DNA from: Chitinophagaceae bacterium
GTDB taxonomy: Bacteria > Bacteroidota > Bacteroidia > Chitinophagales > Chitinophagaceae
Assembly (NCBI GenBank): GCA_016720585.1
Contig: JADKKH010000006.1
Span: forward strand, 124,001-188,000
DNA: 64,000 nucleotides
Direction: 5' to 3'
Shown one piece after another: positions 60,101-64,000 of this stretch. The position numbers were made by a program, and so were the translations under genes. The number at the start of each line of letters is the position of its first letter. Within the stretch, counting starts at the first letter, position 1. Under the pieces are notes generated by a model, which was given only the letters and a program-made list of their open reading frames with translations, had not been told where the DNA came from and ran no database searches.

Positions 60101-61327
60101 TTACTTAGCCATGGCTGCCGTTTTCTCAACAGTTATCATCCTCCCCGGGTAAACTTCGAGCGCCTTCTCTAAACAATCCATCGCAGCATTGATAGCATCC
60201 AGGTTAAGTACATAGGCCAGGCGAACTTCATGCTTGCCTAATCCTGCCGTTCCATAAAAACCTGTTGCTGGCGCCAGCATTACGGTAGCATTATTATAGG
60301 AAAAATCTTCCAGTAACCACTGGCAGAATTTATCACTGTCATCAATCGGCAACTGCGCCATCGCATAAAAAGCACCACCGGGGTTGGGACAAAAAACACC
60401 GGGCATAGCATTCAATCGTTTCACCAATAAATTTCTGCGGCGTAAATATTCAGCTTTGGGAGCATCAAAATAACTATCGGGTAAATCCACCGCTGCCTCA
60501 CCCAATATCTGCGCCAGGCCCGGCGGACTCAGTCTGGCCTGTGCAAACTTCATGGCCGCATCATATACCGCTTTGTTTTTGGTAACCAATGCACCCAGCC
60601 TCGCACCACAGGCACTGTATCTTTTACTAATGGTATCCATCAGCACCACATGCTGGTCAAGACCAGCAAGGTGCATAGCACTTACATATTCACCATCATA
60701 ACAGAATTCCCTGTAGGCTTCATCGCTGAACAGGTATAAATTATATTTGATACAAATTTCTTTCAAGGCTTCCATCTCTTCCCGGCTGTATAAATATCCC
60801 GTGGGGTTATTGGGACTGCAGATGATGATGGCTTTTGTTTTATCCGTTATCACTTTTTCAAAATCGGTAATAGGAGGTAAGGCAAAACCGGTTTCTATGC
60901 GGGACGTTATCGGCACTACATTTACACCGGCTGCACAGGCAAAACCATTATAATTGGCATAAAACGGTTCGGGAATAATTACTTCATCTCCCGGATTTAA
61001 ACAGGTAAAGAAACCAAACATGATGGCTTCGCTGCCACCGGTAGTTATCATTATCTGGTCGTAAGTAACCTCAATACCCACTTTTTTATAATACTGTACC
61101 AGCTTGCGCCTGTAGCTTTCGTTACCGGCACTATGACTGTATTCCAGCGTTTTTATTTCCGCATTTCGTACCGCATCCAGAATAGCAGGCGGCGTTTCTA
61201 TATCCGGCTGGCCAATATTCAGGTGATACACTTTGATACCTTTTTTCTTGGCAGCCTCTGCATAAGGCACCAGTTTACGTATCGGTGATGGCGGCATCTG
61301 CTGGCCACGGTTGGAAATTGTAAGCAT
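60101..61327 (-). CDS. PLP-dependent class I/II aminotransferase
   Basis: The 408-residue fold-I aminotransferase has the GQPD substrate loop (39-42), SPNNPTG (171-177), SDEAYREFCYDG and the Schiff-base Lys235 in DTISKRYSACGARLG. It has the C-terminal Arg in HEVRLAYVLN. The subgroup (AspC / Bacteroidota aspartate aminotransferase-like) transfers amino groups between Asp, Ala or aromatic amino acids and 2-oxoglutarate; the exact substrate is not fixed by motifs. The -7 element ends 4 nt before its ATG. Confidence 0.92.
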   Translation of the reverse strand: MLTISNRGQQMPPSPIRKLVPYAEAAKKKGIKVYHLNIGQPDIETPPAILDAVRNAEIKTLEYSHSAGNESYRRKLVQYYKKVGIEVTYDQIMITTGGSEAIMFGFFTCLNPGDEVIIPEPFYANYNGFACAAGVNVVPITSRIETGFALPPITDFEKVITDKTKAIIICSPNNPTGYLYSREEMEALKEICIKYNLYLFSDEAYREFCYDGEYVSAMHLAGLDQHVVLMDTISKRYSACGARLGALVTKNKAVYDAAMKFAQARLSPPGLAQILGEAAVDLPDSYFDAPKAEYLRRRNLLVKRLNAMPGVFCPNPGGAFYAMAQLPIDDSDKFCQWLLEDFSYNNATVMLAPATGFYGTAGLGKHEVRLAYVLNLDAINAAMDCLEKALEVYPGRMITVEKTAAMAK

Positions 61328-61331
61328 AGAG

Positions 61332-61340
61332 GCAAAGGTA
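61332..61340 (-). promoter_or_regulatory. -7 element abutting the aminotransferase start
   Basis: The minus strand reads TACCTTTGC, a perfect TAnnTTTGC match, with four bases before the ATG at 61327. The mRNA is predicted to be leaderless. Confidence 0.6.
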
Positions 61341-61602
61341 AGAAGGGAGGGGTGAATAGTGAATAGGAATTGGTGATTGGAGAATATACCAGTATTGAAC
61401 GTTAAATCAACTCCGTTCCAATACCCATGATATGGTGAGGTTATCGCTATTCTTCAAAGAAAAAGGCGATTTAAAACATGCCCGGAAAACTAATCATCGG
61501 TGATGGGGTTTATCTGAGGTATAATAAACATAGTTTAATAACTACATTGCCTCTGAAGAAACAGAGAAATGTTGTCCACCCGGTTTATTCAATACCACTT
61601 TT

Positions 61603-62265
61603 TTACATCGCCTTAAATACCGGTTCTTTTTTCACATCAGTCAACACATTTTTCTTTACCATATCCTCTACGATCATTTGACCGTATTCATGTCCCAGGC
61701 TTTCTGATGTTACGGGGTCGAATGACTGGCTCTGGGATGAATAGACCAGGTTATTACTGGCCAGGTCATATAAATTGGTCTCCCAGAAATACTTTGTATC
61801 AGTTGTATAATACCCCTCTGTATAAATCCGGTCATACATCATCCGGGAATATCTCCAGAAACGACCCTGGTAAATGGTATAAGGTGAGTAAACAACCCTG
61901 CCGGGCACATAATATCTTTCCTGCATCTTATCCAGCAATACAATGGTCAATACAGCATCAACCCCGGAAGTGTGCAATTTGCTGATGGCTTCTTCCTCAC
62001 CCATATTTTCAAATGCCTTGGGGTTGTACTGATCACAGGAACAAACGGCATCATAACCCAGCTCTTTAAGGTCTCCCACAAGATGTTGTTCCATTTTTTC
62101 GCGTAGTGTACGGTCGTTTTCCCGAATCAAACCCAGCACCACGACCTTTTTAAACTTTTGTGGTTGAACATTTTCGGCCCTCCAGGAACTGGTAATACGG
62201 GAAGAAGGCCCGCATCCGGAAGCCAGAAAAAGAAACACTACAATCGTTGCAAGTATATGTTTCAT
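61603..62265 (-). CDS. Lipoprotein, DUF4136-like
   Basis: The 220-residue product has a lipoprotein signal (FLFLASGCGPSS, Cys at 18). SSWRAENVQPQKFKKVVVLG and a GVDAVLTIVLLDKMQERYYV segment follow, then a Tyr-rich region (YTIYQGRFWRYSRMMYDRIY) and a C-terminal helix (GHEYGQMIVEDMVKKNVL). The alternating beta/alpha pattern resembles the DUF4136/CsgG-like lipoproteins of the periplasm. Function is unknown. The gene stands alone. Confidence 0.7.
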   Translation of the reverse strand: MKHILATIVVFLFLASGCGPSSRITSSWRAENVQPQKFKKVVVLGLIRENDRTLREKMEQHLVGDLKELGYDAVCSCDQYNPKAFENMGEEEAISKLHTSGVDAVLTIVLLDKMQERYYVPGRVVYSPYTIYQGRFWRYSRMMYDRIYTEGYYTTDTKYFWETNLYDLASNNLVYSSQSQSFDPVTSESLGHEYGQMIVEDMVKKNVLTDVKKEPVFKAM

Positions 62266-62521
62266 AAAAACATTTTTTATACCCGCAATTTAACCTTCAC
62301 ATACCTGTTATTTCAATGATAGGGGTCACTATGTGGTTTGATACTGCTCAATACAAAAGGAACTGCAGATTCAGGGATTACGGTGTAAAGGTTAGTACTC
62401 AATGTTTCATAAGGATTTTGATTTTTTTGGCAATTGCGCTAAGAAATTTGGTGTATAAGCGGTCCATTTAAATCGGGTTTACTTACGTATTCAATTTTAA
62501 GCGGGGCAAAATTAAATGCAG

Positions 62522-62530
62522 TAATTTAGC
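62522..62530 (+). promoter_or_regulatory. Near-consensus -7 element of the CHU_C gene
   Basis: TAATTTAGC is identical to the element before the GNAT gene (one mismatch to TAnnTTTGC). It ends 22 nt before the GTG start at 62553. Confidence 0.35.
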
Positions 62531-62552
62531 CCCTATTAAAATAACCTGATCT

Positions 62553-64000
62553 GTGAGCGGAATTTCCCGTACTATTTTGTTTGTAAGACTATTTTTTTTA
62601 TTCTGGTGTAGTTTCATTTTTTTATCATCCAACGCACAATTATGTATTGGCAGCCTGGGAGATCCTGTGGTCAATTTAACTTTTGGTTCGGGTGCAAATA
62701 CAGGACAGGGTTTTACGGCTCCCGGTTATACTTATGTGGCTTCTTCCTGCCCCAATGACGGATTTTATACCATTACCTCATCTACATCGGGGTGTTTTGG
62801 CAATTCCTGGCATACGGTCAATGCTGATCATACAGGGAATGGTGCTTTTTTACTGGTCAATGCTTCTAACCAGCCCGCTGATTTTTTTATAACCACCGTT
62901 TCGGGTCTTTGTCCGAATACGACCTATGAATTTTCAGCCTGGATCATGAATGTGCTGATTTCAGCTACGGGTATTCAGCCGAATCTTACTTTTAATATCG
63001 AAACACCTGCCGGCGTCATTTTAAATACATTCAATACAGGCAATATTGCTGTTAGCCCGCAACCTGATTGGAAACAATATGGTTTCTTTTTTACCACTAC
63101 TCCCGGCAATCCGGTTATAGTTTTGCGGATCACGAATAATGCACCCGGGGGAATAGGGAATGATCTGGCGCTGGATGATATAACCTTTCGTCCCTGCGGA
63201 CCGGTACTTAGTTCTTCCATTCAGGGTAGCAGTAATATAGTTGATCAGTGTATCAATTTACAATCCAACTACACGTTTGAGGCAGTTGTTTCACCGGGCT
63301 TTTTGTTGCCTGTATATCAATGGCAGGTAAGCACTGATTCAGGAGTATTATGGAAAGATATTCCCGGTGCCAATACACTTTTGTACCAGCGGCAACCAAC
63401 TCCGGCAGGTAACTATTGGTACCGGCTTACCGTAGCTGAAAGTGGAAATGCCGGTCTTTCTGCCTGTCGTATCGGTTCCAATGTGCTTATCATTAATGTA
63501 TTTCCCAAACCGGTTATCAATGCCGGGCCCGACAGGATGATATTATCCGGGAAACAGACATTACTAACGGCCACCAGCAACGATATCAACAATGTCTTCA
63601 ACTGGATGCCGCCGGATTATTTGAGCAGCACTACTATTCTAAACCCAGTTGCTGCGCCGGACCGGGATATGTATTATTCCCTTTTTGCGGTTTCTCCAAA
63701 TGGTTGTACCAATGAAGACCAGGTATTCATAAAAGTTGTAGCGGGTATTTTTGTACCAACAGCTTTTACACCCAATAATGATGGAAAGAATGACTATTGG
63801 AAGATCCCTTATCTTGAACCGATGCCGGGTGTTTCCGTGCGTGTTTACAACCGCTGGGGCCAGAAAGTTTACCAGGTCATTGGTGCCGAAGTTAACTGGG
63901 ATGGGTATTTATCCGGTATTCCACAACCTGCGGGCACTTATGTTTACTTCATTCATTTTACAGACGGCACACCGGATATGAAAGGTACGGTGCATATTAT
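62553..64000 (+). CDS. T9SS-sorted surface protein with gliding-motility C-terminal domain (partial)
   Basis: An open frame from a GTG at 62553 runs to the window end, at least 482 codons. A signal peptide (about 1-32, VRLFFLFWCSFIFLSSNAQ) precedes a jelly-roll-like domain (GDPVVNLTFGSGANTGQGFT; CPNTTYEFSAWIMNV; LALDDITFRPCG). An Ig-like/PKD-like region follows (YQWQVSTDSGVLWKDIPGAN; NAGPDRMILSGKQTLLTATS). It ends in the CHU_C / TIGR04131 gliding-motility C-terminal domain (FVPTAFTPNNDGKNDYWKIP, then VYNRWGQKVYQ and WDGYLSG). That domain directs export and anchoring by the type IX secretion system. The stop lies just beyond 64000. The start is a GTG because no ATG precedes the signal peptide. 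Confidence 0.85.
   Translation, partial: MSGISRTILFVRLFFLFWCSFIFLSSNAQLCIGSLGDPVVNLTFGSGANTGQGFTAPGYTYVASSCPNDGFYTITSSTSGCFGNSWHTVNADHTGNGAFLLVNASNQPADFFITTVSGLCPNTTYEFSAWIMNVLISATGIQPNLTFNIETPAGVILNTFNTGNIAVSPQPDWKQYGFFFTTTPGNPVIVLRITNNAPGGIGNDLALDDITFRPCGPVLSSSIQGSSNIVDQCINLQSNYTFEAVVSPGFLLPVYQWQVSTDSGVLWKDIPGANTLLYQRQPTPAGNYWYRLTVAESGNAGLSACRIGSNVLIINVFPKPVINAGPDRMILSGKQTLLTATSNDINNVFNWMPPDYLSSTTILNPVAAPDRDMYYSLFAVSPNGCTNEDQVFIKVVAGIFVPTAFTPNNDGKNDYWKIPYLEPMPGVSVRVYNRWGQKVYQVIGAEVNWDGYLSGIPQPAGTYVYFIHFTDGTPDMKGTVHI

Overview
The window looks like chromosome from a member of the Bacteroidota, most likely a Chitinophagaceae-type soil or freshwater bacterium (the family is an inference). Evidence: many genes carry the Bacteroidota -7 promoter element TAnnTTTG(C); a TonB-dependent receptor has a carboxypeptidase-like N-terminal domain; the last gene ends in a gliding-motility / type IX secretion (CHU_C) C-terminal domain; and DUF4476, DUF6263 and 'mobile mystery' A/B genes are present. 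There are no rRNAs, CRISPR arrays or recognisable insertion sequences. One tRNA-Met and one fossil copy of it are present.

Layout. 0-8 kb: a small membrane protein, an FAD oxidoreductase and a 2084-residue bacterial alpha-2-macroglobulin. 8-20 kb: mostly minus-strand housekeeping genes (sucD, mlaF-mlaE, a malic enzyme-phosphotransacetylase fusion, an M20 amidohydrolase, a SPOR protein) and a catabolic run deoC - aldehyde dehydrogenase - half aldehyde dehydrogenase. 20-25 kb: two exported amidohydrolase-fold proteins in tandem, then a six-helix K+ channel. 25-34 kb: secA, atpG, scpB, lysA and small lipoproteins. 34.8-39 kb: a membrane-anchored papain-like peptidase fused to DUF4384, a frameshifted thioredoxin, a DUF4442 hotdog protein and a beta-CASP metallo-hydrolase.

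39-53 kb is the most unusual part. It holds four exported caspase-like (C14) genes: a tandem pseudocaspase+caspase protein; a caspase-EF-hand-TPR protein; a frameshifted duplicate of the latter; and a frameshifted metacaspase-DUF4384 protein. With them are a protein with a tyrosine/cysteine tail, an unknown lipoprotein, a thioredoxin and a small secreted protein. Seven promoters here share one architecture: a TACCC-N6-GGGTA box whose first base lies 38 or 39 bp before the first base of a TAnnTTTG-like -7 element. One palindromic box serves two divergent caspase genes symmetrically. I read this as a regulon controlled by one unidentified activator. Genes between about 44.9 and 52.6 kb carry many single-base indels, mostly in homopolymers. 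These are either uncorrected sequence errors or wholesale decay; conserved catalytic residues and full corrected lengths favour errors.

53-56.3 kb is a mobile-flavoured stretch: a CBM96-like (DNRLRE) secreted protein; the mob_myst_A (HTH) / mob_myst_B (Fic) pair with a probable autoregulatory operator; and a GIY-YIG nuclease gene between an intact tRNA-Met and a 3' tRNA-Met fragment, which looks like a miniature tRNA-integrated element. 56.3-64 kb returns to ordinary genes: a GNAT acetyltransferase, a TonB-dependent receptor, an aminotransferase, a lipoprotein, and the start of a T9SS-sorted surface protein that runs off the window.
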